From Candidatus Porisulfidus sp. TsSOB (GTDB taxonomy: Bacteria > Pseudomonadota > Gammaproteobacteria > Poriferisulfidales > Poriferisulfidaceae), in NCBI GenBank assembly GCA_002631715.1, contig MRSX01000010.1, positions 29,539 through 93,538 on the forward strand: DNA of 64,000 nt, read 5' to 3'. The stretch's first letter is position 1. Every line of letters starts with the position of its first letter. A program made the translations under genes and the position numbers. The notes below the pieces were generated by a model that ran no database searches, was not told the DNA's origin, and saw only the letters and a list, made by a program, of their open reading frames with translations. Shown here one piece after another: positions 35,290 to 44,085 of this stretch.

Positions 35290-36480
35290 TCAAGCCTCGA
35301 ACGGGCACTTCAGAAGATGCGGGCCGAGTTCGGAGAGCGAGCGGCATCCCAGCTGACCCAGCGTACGGTCGATTTCCTCGGCCAGGATCGAAAGCGCATA
35401 GCCGGCTCCGGCCTCCCCGCCGGCCGCCAGGCCGAACAGCGTGGCGCGCCCGACCATGACCGTGTCTGCACCCAGCGCCAGCGCCTTCACGACGTCCGTG
35501 CCACGCCGGAAGCCGCTGTCCACGAGGATCGCCGCCTTCCCGCTCACTTCTGCCGCAATACCGGGAAGTGCCTCAATGGACGAGATGCTGCTGTCCAGTT
35601 GCCGTCCCCCGTGATTGCTGACGACGAGGCCATCGCAACCGGCCTCGACGGCTCGGACTGCATCTGCAGGAGACAAGATACCCTTGACGATGAGTTTCCG
35701 CGGCCATTTCCTGCGCAACCACTCCACGTCCTTCCAGGTGATATCGGGTGCAAACAGCTTGGTCACGATCGCCACCCCCGCATCCGCGCTTTTCGCCTCC
35801 GGCGGCATGAAGTCCGCGATGTTCTCGAAGCGAGGGATGCCGTGCGGAACCAAGACGTCCCACACCCACCGGGGGTGCCGTGCCACGTCCAGCATGTTGC
35901 GCAGGGTCAGTTTCGCCGGGGCACGATAACTGCGGCGATCCCATTCCCGATTCCCGAAGACATTGGAATCCACGGTGAAGACCAGTGCCTCGTACCCGGC
36001 TTCCTCTGCACGGTTCAGGATGTCCTGCGTGATCTCGCGCTGGGTCATGGCGTACAACTGCATCCATAACCGCCCATGGGCTTCCTGCGCGACCCGTTCC
36101 AAGCGGGTCGTCGAAAGCGTCCCCAGGCAGAACGGGATGCCGTGTTTCTCCGCCGCTCGCGCCAAAGCCACGTCCGCATCGCGACACAACATGCCGTTGA
36201 GGCCGGTGGGACAAATGGCAAGGGGAGAGTCGGATTCCCTCCCGAACAGATTGACTCGCTGGTGTCGGCCGCTGGTGTCGACCAGCACGTTCGGCACGAA
36301 ATGGATGTCGCGCAAGACTTCCCGGTTGCGCGTGAGAGATATTTCGTCTTCCGCGCCGCCTTCGACATACTCCATCGCGAAGTACGGCGTCCGTTGGTAC
36401 GCAATCTCCCTCAGTTCCTCAACCGAACAGGCTCGCCTGTAATTCTTGCCGGAATAGAACCTTCGTTTGGGCGGCATCAT
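35290..36480 (-). CDS. FMN-dependent alpha-hydroxy-acid dehydrogenase
   Basis: A 396-residue TIM-barrel flavoenzyme of the L-lactate dehydrogenase/glycolate oxidase family. Conserved segments are YFAMEYVEGGAEDE, PTGLNGMLC, the active-site VSNHGGRQLDSS with the catalytic His, and the FMN phosphate loop DSGFRRGTDVVKALALGADTVM. It oxidises a 2-hydroxy acid such as lactate, passing electrons to quinone or oxygen. The name lldD would be over-specific. Confidence 0.88.
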   Translation of the reverse strand: MMPPKRRFYSGKNYRRACSVEELREIAYQRTPYFAMEYVEGGAEDEISLTRNREVLRDIHFVPNVLVDTSGRHQRVNLFGRESDSPLAICPTGLNGMLCRDADVALARAAEKHGIPFCLGTLSTTRLERVAQEAHGRLWMQLYAMTQREITQDILNRAEEAGYEALVFTVDSNVFGNREWDRRSYRAPAKLTLRNMLDVARHPRWVWDVLVPHGIPRFENIADFMPPEAKSADAGVAIVTKLFAPDITWKDVEWLRRKWPRKLIVKGILSPADAVRAVEAGCDGLVVSNHGGRQLDSSISSIEALPGIAAEVSGKAAILVDSGFRRGTDVVKALALGADTVMVGRATLFGLAAGGEAGAGYALSILAEEIDRTLGQLGCRSLSELGPHLLKCPFEA

Positions 36481-36591
36481 CGTGACAAGCCAAGCAAATC
36501 ATTCCTAAGCGTCAGACAATCATACTCCGACATTTATCTCATGCCCCCCTACTGCTAAAATGCAGTCGCCCGGCAAGATGAAAACAAATCC

Positions 36592-37770
36592 GTGACAACC
36601 GACGTCGTCTTCACGATCTTCTTGATTTTTACGGGCGCGGCCGTTCTGGCCACCCTCTCCCTGTTCGCGCGGCAAACGATGCTGATCGCGTACATCGTGC
36701 TTGGCCTGATCGTCGGACCGTTCGGCGCAGGACTGGTGGCAGACACCCAGATGGTCGAAAACGTGTCGCACATCGGCATCATGTTCCTGCTGTTCCTGCT
36801 GGGTCTCAACCTGGAGCCGCAGAAGCTGCTGCACCTGTTCCGCAAGACGGCCGTTATCACCGGCGTCACCTCCGGGTTCTTCGCGGTGGGCAGCGGCGCA
36901 ATCTGCTACGCGCTTGGCTTCTCCCTGCTCGATTGCGTCTTCATCGGCGCCGGCATGATGTTCTCCAGCACCATCATTGGCCTGAAACTCCTGCCGACCA
37001 CCGTCCTGCACCACCAGATCACGGGCGAACTGATGATCAGCATCCTGCTCCTGCAGGACCTGCTCGCCATCATCATCCTGATCCTGATCGAACTGATGGC
37101 CACCGGCGGTGGGGAAGCCGGCGCCGGCGCTTGGGAAATCCTCTCCGTGCTCCTGAGCCTGCCCCTGCTCGCCGTATTCGCACTGCTGTTCCAGCGCTAC
37201 GTGCTCACCCCGCTCTTCGCCCGCTTCGACCAGATCCAGGAATACATCTTCCTGCTGGTTATCGGCTGGTGCCTGGGCGTGGCGGAACTCGCCGCCGTGC
37301 TCGGCCTGTCGGCGGAAACCGGAGCCTTCATCGCCGGCGTCGCGGTGGCCTCGAGCCCCATCGCGAAATTCGTGGCGGAAGTGCTCAAGCCCCTGCGCGA
37401 CTTCTTCCTGGTAATCTTCTTCTTTGCCGTCGGTGCGGGATACAACTGGCACATCCTGATGGACGTGCTGATCCCGGCGGTGCTGCTGACCGCTTTCGTG
37501 ATGACCAGCAAGCCCTGGCTGTTCCGCACTCTATTGTGCCGGGCCGGGGAAAAGGAGAAGCGTGCCCATGCGGTCGGCGTGCGCCTGGCGAACGCCAGCG
37601 AGTTCTCGCTGCTGATCGCAGTGCTGGCATTGGCTGGCGGCGTCATCAGCGAGAACGCCTCCTACGTCATCCAGACCACCGTCCTGTTCACGTTCATCAT
37701 CTCGTCCTACTGGATCGTCATGTTCTACCCGTCACCGATGGCCGTGTCGGACGAACTGCGCCAGTTGTAG
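36592..37770 (+). CDS. Kef/CPA2-type cation:proton antiporter
   Basis: A 392-residue integral membrane protein with about 12 hydrophobic segments and no C-terminal TrkA-N domain. CPA2 hallmarks include LIVGPFGAGLV, GIMFLLFLLGLNLEP, the ISILLLQDLLAIIIL segment with the ion-binding Asp, and GAFIAGVAVASSP. It likely exchanges K+ or Na+ for H+. The start is GTG at 36592. The PPi-PFK gene begins 16 bp later. Confidence 0.87.
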   Translation: MTTDVVFTIFLIFTGAAVLATLSLFARQTMLIAYIVLGLIVGPFGAGLVADTQMVENVSHIGIMFLLFLLGLNLEPQKLLHLFRKTAVITGVTSGFFAVGSGAICYALGFSLLDCVFIGAGMMFSSTIIGLKLLPTTVLHHQITGELMISILLLQDLLAIIILILIELMATGGGEAGAGAWEILSVLLSLPLLAVFALLFQRYVLTPLFARFDQIQEYIFLLVIGWCLGVAELAAVLGLSAETGAFIAGVAVASSPIAKFVAEVLKPLRDFFLVIFFFAVGAGYNWHILMDVLIPAVLLTAFVMTSKPWLFRTLLCRAGEKEKRAHAVGVRLANASEFSLLIAVLALAGGVISENASYVIQTTVLFTFIISSYWIVMFYPSPMAVSDELRQL

Positions 37771-37786
37771 CGGCTCCGGCCCCGTC

Positions 37787-39049
37787 GTGAGCACGCGTCG
37801 CAACGCCTTCTACGCCCAATCCGGCGGACCGACCTCGGTCATCAACGCCTCGGCCTGCGGCGTGATCGAGACGGCCCGGGCGAACCGCTCGCGCATCGGC
37901 CGGGTCTACGCCGGGCGCAACGGCATCCTCGGGGCACTGACCGAAGACCTGATCGATACCAGCCGCGAAACCGCCCGCACCATCGCCGCGCTGCGCCACA
38001 CCCCCGGCGCCGCGTTCGGCTCCTGCCGCTACAAGCTCAAGGGACTGGAGGAGAACCAAGCCCAGTACGAACGCCTGATCGAGGTGTTCGACGCACATGA
38101 CATCGGCTACTTCTTCTACAACGGCGGCGGCGACTCCCAGGACACCGCATGGAAGGTCTCCCAACTCGCCGACCAACTCGACTACCCCATTCGCTGCATC
38201 GGGATCCCGAAGACCGTCGACAACGACCTGCCGGTCACCGACAACTGCCCGGGTTTCGGCTCGGTCGCGAAGTACGTGGCCACCTCGATCCGCGAAGCGG
38301 GATTGGACGTCGCCTGCATGGCGGCCACGTCGACCAAGGTGTTCATCCTGGAGGTGATGGGGCGTCACGCGGGCTGGATCGCCGCGGCCGGCGGCCTGGC
38401 CTCGCGGTCTCCCTCCGAGCCTCCGCACCTGATCCTGTTCCCGGAGATTCCGTTCGACCCCGAAGTCTTCCTGGCCCAAGTCGACAATTGCGTCAAGCGT
38501 TTCGGGTATTGCACCATCGTCGCCTCCGAGGGCGTACGCACCAAAGACGGGAAATTCCTGGCCGAGGCCGGCACCCGAGACGTGTTCGGCCATGCGCAGC
38601 TCGGCGGGAACGCCGTGATCCTCGCGCAGATGGTCAAGGAGAAACTGGGCTACAAGTACCATTGGGCCGTGGCCGACTACCTACAGCGCTCGGCACGCCA
38701 TATCGCCTCAAAGACCGACTTGAGGCAGGCTTATGCGGTCGGCCGTGCTGCAGTCCGGTTCGCCCTGGCCGGACAAACCGCGATCATGCCCACCATCGTG
38801 CGCACCTCCAACAGACCGTACCGCTGGAAGATCGGGCAGGTCGCCCTGTCTCGGGTCGCCAACCGCGAGCGGAAGATGCCGCGCAGCTACATCAGCCGCA
38901 ACGGCTTCCGCATCACCAGTCGATGCCGGACCTACCTGGCTCCGCTGGTCCGGGGCGAGAGCCCTCCCCCGTTCAAGGGCGGATTGCCGGAATATGCGGC
39001 CCTGAAAAACATCGCAGTACCCAAAAAACTGCCCGCCTTCTCCGTATGA
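37787..39049 (+). CDS. pfp: Pyrophosphate-dependent 6-phosphofructokinase
   Basis: A 420-residue phosphofructokinase. The nucleotide-site triplet reads GGGDS, where Asp replaces the Gly of ATP-dependent enzymes and marks pyrophosphate use; the substrate loop PKTVDNDLPVTD and the MGRHAGWIA segment are conserved. It catalyses the reversible fructose-6-phosphate/fructose-1,6-bisphosphate step, useful in Calvin-cycle autotrophs and methanotrophs. GTG start. It overlaps cmoA by 4 nt (ATGA), an odd coupling to tRNA modification. Confidence 0.92.
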   Translation: MSTRRNAFYAQSGGPTSVINASACGVIETARANRSRIGRVYAGRNGILGALTEDLIDTSRETARTIAALRHTPGAAFGSCRYKLKGLEENQAQYERLIEVFDAHDIGYFFYNGGGDSQDTAWKVSQLADQLDYPIRCIGIPKTVDNDLPVTDNCPGFGSVAKYVATSIREAGLDVACMAATSTKVFILEVMGRHAGWIAAAGGLASRSPSEPPHLILFPEIPFDPEVFLAQVDNCVKRFGYCTIVASEGVRTKDGKFLAEAGTRDVFGHAQLGGNAVILAQMVKEKLGYKYHWAVADYLQRSARHIASKTDLRQAYAVGRAAVRFALAGQTAIMPTIVRTSNRPYRWKIGQVALSRVANRERKMPRSYISRNGFRITSRCRTYLAPLVRGESPPPFKGGLPEYAALKNIAVPKKLPAFSV

Positions 39050-39801
39050 CGCCGGAGGAGTCGGGACCGGATTCCCCGGAACGCGCTCCCGATGCACTTT
39101 ACGCCGCACCGCGCGATGCGGAGCGGTTCCGTTTCGATGCGGAAGTCGCCGAAGTTTTCCAGGACATGGTCGAACGTTCGGTCCCGGGCTATGCCAGCCT
39201 CGTCCACGGCACCGCCGTGCTGGGAGGAAGATACGCGCAGACCGGCGCGATTTGCTACGACCTGGGCTGTTCCCTTGGTGCCGTAACGCGTGCGCTGAGT
39301 GCGCGACTGGGTGCGACACATCCGATATTGGCCATCGATTCATCGCCAGACATGATCGCGCGCTGCCCCCGCGTGTCCGGCTCGCCCGTGCAGTACCGCT
39401 GCGCGGACATCCGGGAAGTCGAACTGGAATCGGCCGACGTGGTTGTCCTCAACCTGACCCTGCAGTTCCTGCCGCCGGAAGATCGGCTGCCGCTGCTGCA
39501 CCGGATTGCCGAGGCTTTGCACCCGGGCGGGGCGTTGATCCTGACCGAAAAACTCCGCTTCGATGAACCGGAAGAAAGTCTCGTCCAGAAGCGATACGAA
39601 AATTTCAAGCGCGCCCAAGGCTACAGCGATCTGGAAATCAGCCAGAAACGCACTGCCCTGGAGCAGGTGCTGGTGCGCGACTCGCTGCCCATCCACCGCG
39701 AACGCCTGGCAACGGCCGGGTTCGATTCCGTCACCGTATGGTTCCAATGCCTTCACTTCACCTCCATGCTGGCCATACGCCGGAACGCGACGCCGGACTG
39801 A
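39046..39801 (+). CDS. cmoA: Carboxy-SAM synthase
   Basis: A 251-residue enzyme that makes carboxy-SAM from SAM and prephenate for CmoB. The family N-terminus (FRFDAEVAEVFQDMVERSVPGY), motif I CYDLGCSLGAVT, IDSSPDMI and NLTLQFLPPEDR are intact. The start is the ATG overlapping the pfp stop. cmoB begins inside its 3' end. Confidence 0.94.
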   Translation: MTPEESGPDSPERAPDALYAAPRDAERFRFDAEVAEVFQDMVERSVPGYASLVHGTAVLGGRYAQTGAICYDLGCSLGAVTRALSARLGATHPILAIDSSPDMIARCPRVSGSPVQYRCADIREVELESADVVVLNLTLQFLPPEDRLPLLHRIAEALHPGGALILTEKLRFDEPEESLVQKRYENFKRAQGYSDLEISQKRTALEQVLVRDSLPIHRERLATAGFDSVTVWFQCLHFTSMLAIRRNATPD

Positions 39802-40739
39802 CCGAGCTCCTGCAGTCGTGCGATCTGGGCGAATGGCTGGATCTCTCCGCACAACGGTGGGCACATCCGGGACACGGGGATTTCCCGCGCTGGCAAGCAA
39901 CCGTCCGTGCCCTGCCCCAGCATCTGGCCCGGCATGTCGAATTGAACTCCGACCAGCCGGAGATCGGCGCTCCGGAAGAGATGGATGCCGAGCAGCGAGC
40001 CTGCCTTGCCTCCGGGCTTCGGGAACTCGTGCCTTGGCGCAAAGGTCCCTTCTCCGTGTTCGGTGTCTCCATCGATGCGGAATGGCAGAGTTTCATGAAA
40101 TGGAACCGCGTCCTTCCCCATATTTCCGATCCGCAGGGGCGCCGGATCCTGGACGTGGGGAGCGGAAACGGCTACTACCTGCTGCGTATGATCGGTCTAG
40201 GCGCCCACCTTGCCCTGGGCGTGGATTCAAACTGGCTTGCGAACTGGCAATTCGCCGCACTGACACGCTTTCTGCCGCCCGAGTTCGCAGCCGCCATGAT
40301 CCCGGCCCGGTTCGAGGACCTGCCCGAACACCCGTTCGACAGCGTCCTCTCGATGGGAGTACTGCATCACCGGCGGGATCCCCAGGAGCATCTGCAACAA
40401 CTCCGCCGGTATCTGGAACCGGGCGGGGAACTGGTGCTCGAGACACTGATCAGCGAGGAGACCTCCGCATCCGGCACGCTCCCGATCGACGGGCGCTACG
40501 CCAACATGCGCAATGTCTGGACCCTGCTGCATCCTGACCGTATCCTTTATCTGCTGGACGAAGCCGGTTTCCAGTCCCCCCGTTGCGTGGACCGGGCCGC
40601 CACCACGCTGGAGGAGCAGCGCACTACTGACTGGATGCCATTCCATTCGCTCCAGGAAGCATTGGACCCGGAGGATCCGGCCCGCACCGTCGAGGGACTC
40701 CCGGCCCCGGTGAGGGCGATTTTCGTAGCTTTCGCATAG
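39738..40739 (+). CDS. cmoB: tRNA U34 carboxymethyltransferase
   Basis: Transfers the carboxymethyl group of carboxy-SAM to 5-hydroxyuridine-34, giving cmo5U. The 333-residue frame has LVPWRKGPFSVFGVSIDAEWQS, motif I ILDVGSGNGYYLLRM and GVLHHRRDPQEHL. Starts at 39738 or 39747 overlap cmoA by 55-64 nt; a later start is possible. TrhO, which makes the hydroxylated precursor, is encoded at 7 kb. Confidence 0.93.
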   Translation: MVPMPSLHLHAGHTPERDAGLTELLQSCDLGEWLDLSAQRWAHPGHGDFPRWQATVRALPQHLARHVELNSDQPEIGAPEEMDAEQRACLASGLRELVPWRKGPFSVFGVSIDAEWQSFMKWNRVLPHISDPQGRRILDVGSGNGYYLLRMIGLGAHLALGVDSNWLANWQFAALTRFLPPEFAAAMIPARFEDLPEHPFDSVLSMGVLHHRRDPQEHLQQLRRYLEPGGELVLETLISEETSASGTLPIDGRYANMRNVWTLLHPDRILYLLDEAGFQSPRCVDRAATTLEEQRTTDWMPFHSLQEALDPEDPARTVEGLPAPVRAIFVAFA

Positions 40740-40756
40740 CCGTAGAGAACAATCGC

Positions 40757-40762
40757 TATAAT
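40757..40762 (+). promoter_or_regulatory. -10 element of the sulfurtransferase gene
   Basis: TATAAT 64 bp upstream of the start. The leader that follows contains AACACCC (40773-40779) and GGGTGTT (40804-40810), able to pair around a 24-nt loop just before the ribosome site. No strong -35 is seen. Confidence 0.4.
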
Positions 40763-40825
40763 TGCTGAATTCAACACCCTTTGATTCCAATATGTAATCT
40801 TCTGGGTGTTCGCGAGGACGGAAGC

Positions 40826-41668
40826 ATGTATTCCACGCTGATCGAAACGGCGCAATTGGCGGACCTGCTGGGGATGCCGGGACTTGTCGTGCTTGATTGC
40901 CGCTTCGACCTCAAGCATCCGGAAGCCGGTCTCGAGGCGTGGCGGGAAAGTCACATCCCAGGCGCGCACTACGCGCATCTCGATGACGACATGGCCTCCG
41001 CACCCGACGAGGACAGCGGCCGGCACCCGCTACCCGCTATCGACGCACTCGCAACCCGGCTTGGGGCTTGGGGCATCCAGGCGGATTCACAGGTCGTGGT
41101 CTACGACGACGCGGGTGGAGCGATCGCCGGGCGGATGTGGTGGCTGTTGCGCTGGTCCGGGCATTCGTCCGCCGCCCTGCTCAACGGCGGCTGGCCCAAG
41201 TGGACGCGCGAAGGCCGTCCAGTGTCGGACGATATGCCGTCTGAGTCGGAAGTTTTTTATGCTGCCTCACCACAGGAAGACCTGTGGCTTACCACCGCGG
41301 CCGTGGTGGATGCCTTGGACCAGGATCAGGTCCAACTCATCGACGCGCGTGCGCCCGAACGTTTTTCTGGACAGCATGAGCCGCTCGATGCCGTAGGCGG
41401 GCACATCCCTGGCTCCCTGAACCTGCCGTTCCAGGAAAATCTTGACGAAAACGGATGCTTCAAGCCGCCGGAAGCCCTGCGCCAACGGTTTGAATCGCTG
41501 GCCGACGATCCGCGGCCTGTCTGCCACTCCTGCGGTTCCGGTGTCACCGCCTGTCACAACTTCCTGGCCATGGCACATGCCGGGCTGGAACCAGGACGGC
41601 TGTACGTCGGCTCCTGGAGCGAATGGATTCGGGACCCTTCACGTCCCATCGCCACCGGCAATACGTAA
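40826..41668 (+). CDS. Two-domain rhodanese-type sulfurtransferase (SseA-like)
   Basis: A 280-residue protein with two rhodanese domains. The second carries the active loop CGSGVTA, the mercaptopyruvate sulfurtransferase form rather than the CRKGVT of classical rhodaneses. It moves sulfane sulfur from 3-mercaptopyruvate or thiosulfate to an acceptor such as thioredoxin or cyanide. The ATG at 40826 has GAGGACGGAAG upstream. It fits the sulfur-oxidising profile given by aprBA but is not linked to it. The Nudix operon starts 13 bp later. Confidence 0.9.
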   Translation: MYSTLIETAQLADLLGMPGLVVLDCRFDLKHPEAGLEAWRESHIPGAHYAHLDDDMASAPDEDSGRHPLPAIDALATRLGAWGIQADSQVVVYDDAGGAIAGRMWWLLRWSGHSSAALLNGGWPKWTREGRPVSDDMPSESEVFYAASPQEDLWLTTAAVVDALDQDQVQLIDARAPERFSGQHEPLDAVGGHIPGSLNLPFQENLDENGCFKPPEALRQRFESLADDPRPVCHSCGSGVTACHNFLAMAHAGLEPGRLYVGSWSEWIRDPSRPIATGNT

Positions 41669-41681
41669 TTAGGAGACCTCC

Positions 41682-42260
41682 ATGTACGCCAAACCCCTCT
41701 ATTGCCCGCAGTGCGGCGCCGGCAGCCTCGAATACCGGATTCCGCCCGGCGACACCAAACGCCGGAACCTGTGCGGGCGCTGCGGCTACATCATCTACCA
41801 GAACCCGTTGATGGTCGCCGGTGCCATTCTGGAGTGGGAAGGCAAGATCCTGTTGTGCAAGCGTGCCATCAAACCCAAGTTCGGGCTGTGGACGCTTCCT
41901 GCCGGCTTCATGGAGAACCATGAGACGGTCGAGGAATGTGCCCGCCGCGAGTGCATGGAGGAAGCCAACGCGACAATCGAGGACATCCAGTTGTTCTCCC
42001 TGTACAGCCTCCCGCATATTTCGCAGATCTACACGATGTATTACGGGACGCTGGCCGGCGGCAAAGCGGAGCCCGGTCCGGAATCTTCCAGGACCGAACT
42101 GATTGCGCCGGAAGATATCCCTTGGGATGTCATCGCCTTCGACGTTATCCGGGCGAATCTTGAACTCTACCTCGAACATGGTCCCGGTAATGGCCGGGTG
42201 CACACGGGGACCATTGCGCCCCACCCGGGAGCCGGAGCCCAGGCCGAGAACAGCGCATGA
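41682..42260 (+). CDS. Nudix hydrolase with zinc ribbon
   Basis: A 192-residue protein: an N-terminal zinc ribbon (CPQCG and CGRCG, residues 8-35) followed by a Nudix domain with the complete box G-x5-E-x7-REC-x-EE (GFMENHETVEECARRECMEE). The layout is close to NudC-like NADH pyrophosphatases but without their SQPWPFPxS motif, so the substrate is unknown. It overlaps the next gene by 4 nt. Confidence 0.85.
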   Translation: MYAKPLYCPQCGAGSLEYRIPPGDTKRRNLCGRCGYIIYQNPLMVAGAILEWEGKILLCKRAIKPKFGLWTLPAGFMENHETVEECARRECMEEANATIEDIQLFSLYSLPHISQIYTMYYGTLAGGKAEPGPESSRTELIAPEDIPWDVIAFDVIRANLELYLEHGPGNGRVHTGTIAPHPGAGAQAENSA

Positions 42261-42661
42261 GCGCACGTCGCCTGCTCGCCATCATCGAGCTAGGCGGCTA
42301 TCCCGATTTCACGCCGTTGTACCGGCAATTGGGTTTCTCGGTCGAAGTCTGCGCGTCCATGCGCAAGGCACTGGCCAGCATCAAGCGGCAGCCTCCCGAC
42401 GTTATCGTCTGCGAATTCAACTTCCAGTCCGACTTCCGCGACCGCACCAGCAGCCTGGAGTCAATGATCGCGCTGGTTCAAAGGACCCCCGGAATCCAGA
42501 CCCTGGTCATCATGGAACCCGAGCACCGAAAACAATTCGGGCGAATCAAGGAACGTTACGACTTTCATGCAGCACTGGAATTGCCCGTAACCGAGGCTCA
42601 GATGGAGCAAGCTCTCGGCACTGAGCCCCACGCCTCATCCCTGAGTGAAAGCGTCCGATGA
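42257..42661 (+). CDS. Pseudo-receiver domain protein
   Basis: A 134-residue protein with the shape of a CheY-like receiver: a first strand (LLAIIEL), a strand ending IVCEFN where the phosphoacceptor Asp would be E53, a third hydrophobic strand (QTLVIMEP) and a final LPVTEAQM where the usual Lys-Pro is Leu-Pro. It lacks an output domain. If it is a receiver, it cannot be phosphorylated normally and the Glu could mimic the active state. Coupled by ATGA overlaps to both neighbours. Confidence 0.55.
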   Translation: MSARRLLAIIELGGYPDFTPLYRQLGFSVEVCASMRKALASIKRQPPDVIVCEFNFQSDFRDRTSSLESMIALVQRTPGIQTLVIMEPEHRKQFGRIKERYDFHAALELPVTEAQMEQALGTEPHASSLSESVR

Positions 42662-43440
42662 TCAAGACTCCCGTCCTGACTTGCCTGGCAGTTGCGTTTT
42701 GGGTTCTCCCGGTAAGCATCGCGAGTGCTCAATCCATTGAAGCGGCACGCGCCGCTCTTGATGAAGGCCGGTTCATGGAAGCGGCCGAACTCGCCGAGTC
42801 TCTCGAAACCTCTGAAAGCTATGCGCTCGCGGCCCGATCCCTAGCGATCCACGGCTATCACTTCGCAAAGGGTGATGAAAAACAGGCCCTGTTCGAACGC
42901 GCAACGAAATTGGCGAAGGAAGCCGTTCGATTGGATCCACAGAATCCGGATGCTCACCTGCAGCTGGCACATGCTCTCGGAAGATACACGCAAACTGTTG
43001 ATCTTTCGGAAGCATTTAGCAAAGGCTATCCAAAGCAAGTCCGTAATGAACTTGAGGAAGCGCTCCGCCTGAAACCGGATATGGCGGCTGCCCATTTCAG
43101 CCTGGGCTCCTGGCATGCGGAAGCCCGCCATGGCGGAGGGATCATGGCCGGCATCCTCTATGGTGCCAGTGCAAAGGAGGCGCTGACACACTTTGAACGA
43201 GCGCTCGAACTCGCGCCTGACGACAAGCCCACGCTTCATCGATACGCACATGGAATCCTGTTGCTGGATCGGAGCTCAAACTACGAGCAGGCACGCGACC
43301 TGCTTACTCGGGCGGTCAAGATACCGTCAAAAGATGCCTACGACCGCATCACTCATGAGTTGGCAGTCGAACTCCTAGAAGACCTTAAGGCTCATCCACC
43401 GGAACCGCCACGAAATCCGGGACGGCTCGGCCAGCCATGA
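42658..43440 (+). CDS. Exported TPR protein
   Basis: A 260-residue protein with a signal peptide (MIKTPVLTCLAVAFWVLPVSIASA, cleavage near residue 24) and tetratricopeptide-like helices, most clearly AVRLDPQNPDAHLQLAHAL, ALRLKPDMAAAHFSLGSWHA and ALELAPDDKPTLHRYAHGI. It is probably periplasmic and mediates protein contacts. It resembles TPR proteins of unknown role found in many Gammaproteobacteria. Overlaps both neighbours by 4 nt. Confidence 0.75.
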   Translation: MIKTPVLTCLAVAFWVLPVSIASAQSIEAARAALDEGRFMEAAELAESLETSESYALAARSLAIHGYHFAKGDEKQALFERATKLAKEAVRLDPQNPDAHLQLAHALGRYTQTVDLSEAFSKGYPKQVRNELEEALRLKPDMAAAHFSLGSWHAEARHGGGIMAGILYGASAKEALTHFERALELAPDDKPTLHRYAHGILLLDRSSNYEQARDLLTRAVKIPSKDAYDRITHELAVELLEDLKAHPPEPPRNPGRLGQP

Positions 43441-43715
43441 TCCGGTACGAACAGCGGGTTCCACCTGGAAAACTCGAAGTCTGGGCAGTGGAAGACTGGC
43501 CGGAGTGGAATGCCCCGGTCGGGCGAACCGCGAGAAAGGCGGTCACGTACGAGGAATATGTGCTGTTCGACGGTCGCCTGAAGATTCACGCCGAGGGGCA
43601 ACCCTCCATCGAGTTGCGCGGCGGCGACTGGTTTGCTCTGGAACCTGGCGCAGTCTGCGAGATTGAGGTCTTGGAGCCGGTCAACGGGTTCCGTCAGGTC
43701 GGCGACTTGGGCTGA
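43437..43715 (+). CDS. Small cupin-like protein
   Basis: A 92-residue protein with short alternating strands (KAVTYEEYVLFDGRLKIHAEG and ELRGGDWFALEPGAVCEIEVL), the pattern of a single cupin barrel, but with few histidines, so a metal site is doubtful. It is the last gene of the Nudix/pseudo-receiver/TPR operon (ATGA overlap) and its 3' end overlaps the convergent bolA by 22 nt. Function unknown. Confidence 0.6.
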   Translation: MIRYEQRVPPGKLEVWAVEDWPEWNAPVGRTARKAVTYEEYVLFDGRLKIHAEGQPSIELRGGDWFALEPGAVCEIEVLEPVNGFRQVGDLG

Positions 43716-44023
43716 ACCTTCGAACCACCGCGGCACGGCGGGCTGTCCGGCACGTCCGGCTTGGCTTGCCATTCCTCTTCACTCAGGGTATGCAAGGCCA
43801 GCGCATGCACCGACCCGGCCAGTTCCTCGGCCAGGATTCGGTTTACCCGCCGGTGCCGGTTCACTAGCGACTGCCCAGAGAACTCCGACGCGACTACCGT
43901 CACCTTGAAATGCGACTGCGCCCCCGGCGGGACGTTGTGCATGTGGCTTTCATCCTCCACATTCAGGTACGCCGGCGCCAGTTGCGCCTGCAACTTATCC
44001 GTGATGTTCTGCCGCATGTCCAT
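43694..44023 (-). CDS. bolA: BolA-family protein
   Basis: A 109-residue class II KH-like protein. The family motifs are NVEDESHMHNVPPGAQSHFKVTVV with two conserved histidines, FSGQSLVNRHRRVNRIL and HALALHTLSEEEW. BolA proteins pair with monothiol glutaredoxins in Fe-S trafficking and affect morphology under stress. The last 20 residues form a basic/Pro extension beyond the core. Confidence 0.9.
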   Translation of the reverse strand: MDMRQNITDKLQAQLAPAYLNVEDESHMHNVPPGAQSHFKVTVVASEFSGQSLVNRHRRVNRILAEELAGSVHALALHTLSEEEWQAKPDVPDSPPCRGGSKVQPKSPT

Positions 44024-44037
44024 GGGGGGATTGTCTC

Positions 44038-44078
44038 TTAAAAGAAAAAGGGAAGGAAGCCGAGCCCCTTCCCAAGCG
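44038..44078 (-). terminator. Terminator of aprBA
   Basis: GGGAAGG/CCTTCCC stem with a 9-nt loop (about 44051-44075); on the minus strand it is followed by TTTTTCTTTTAA. It lies about 10 bp past the aprA stop. Confidence 0.8.
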
Positions 44079-44085
44079 TAAAACG

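Noticed and set aside
38149..39045. Long plus-strand extension of the cmoA frame
   Set aside because: It lies out of frame within the pfp gene; family homology to CmoA begins at the ATG at 39046.
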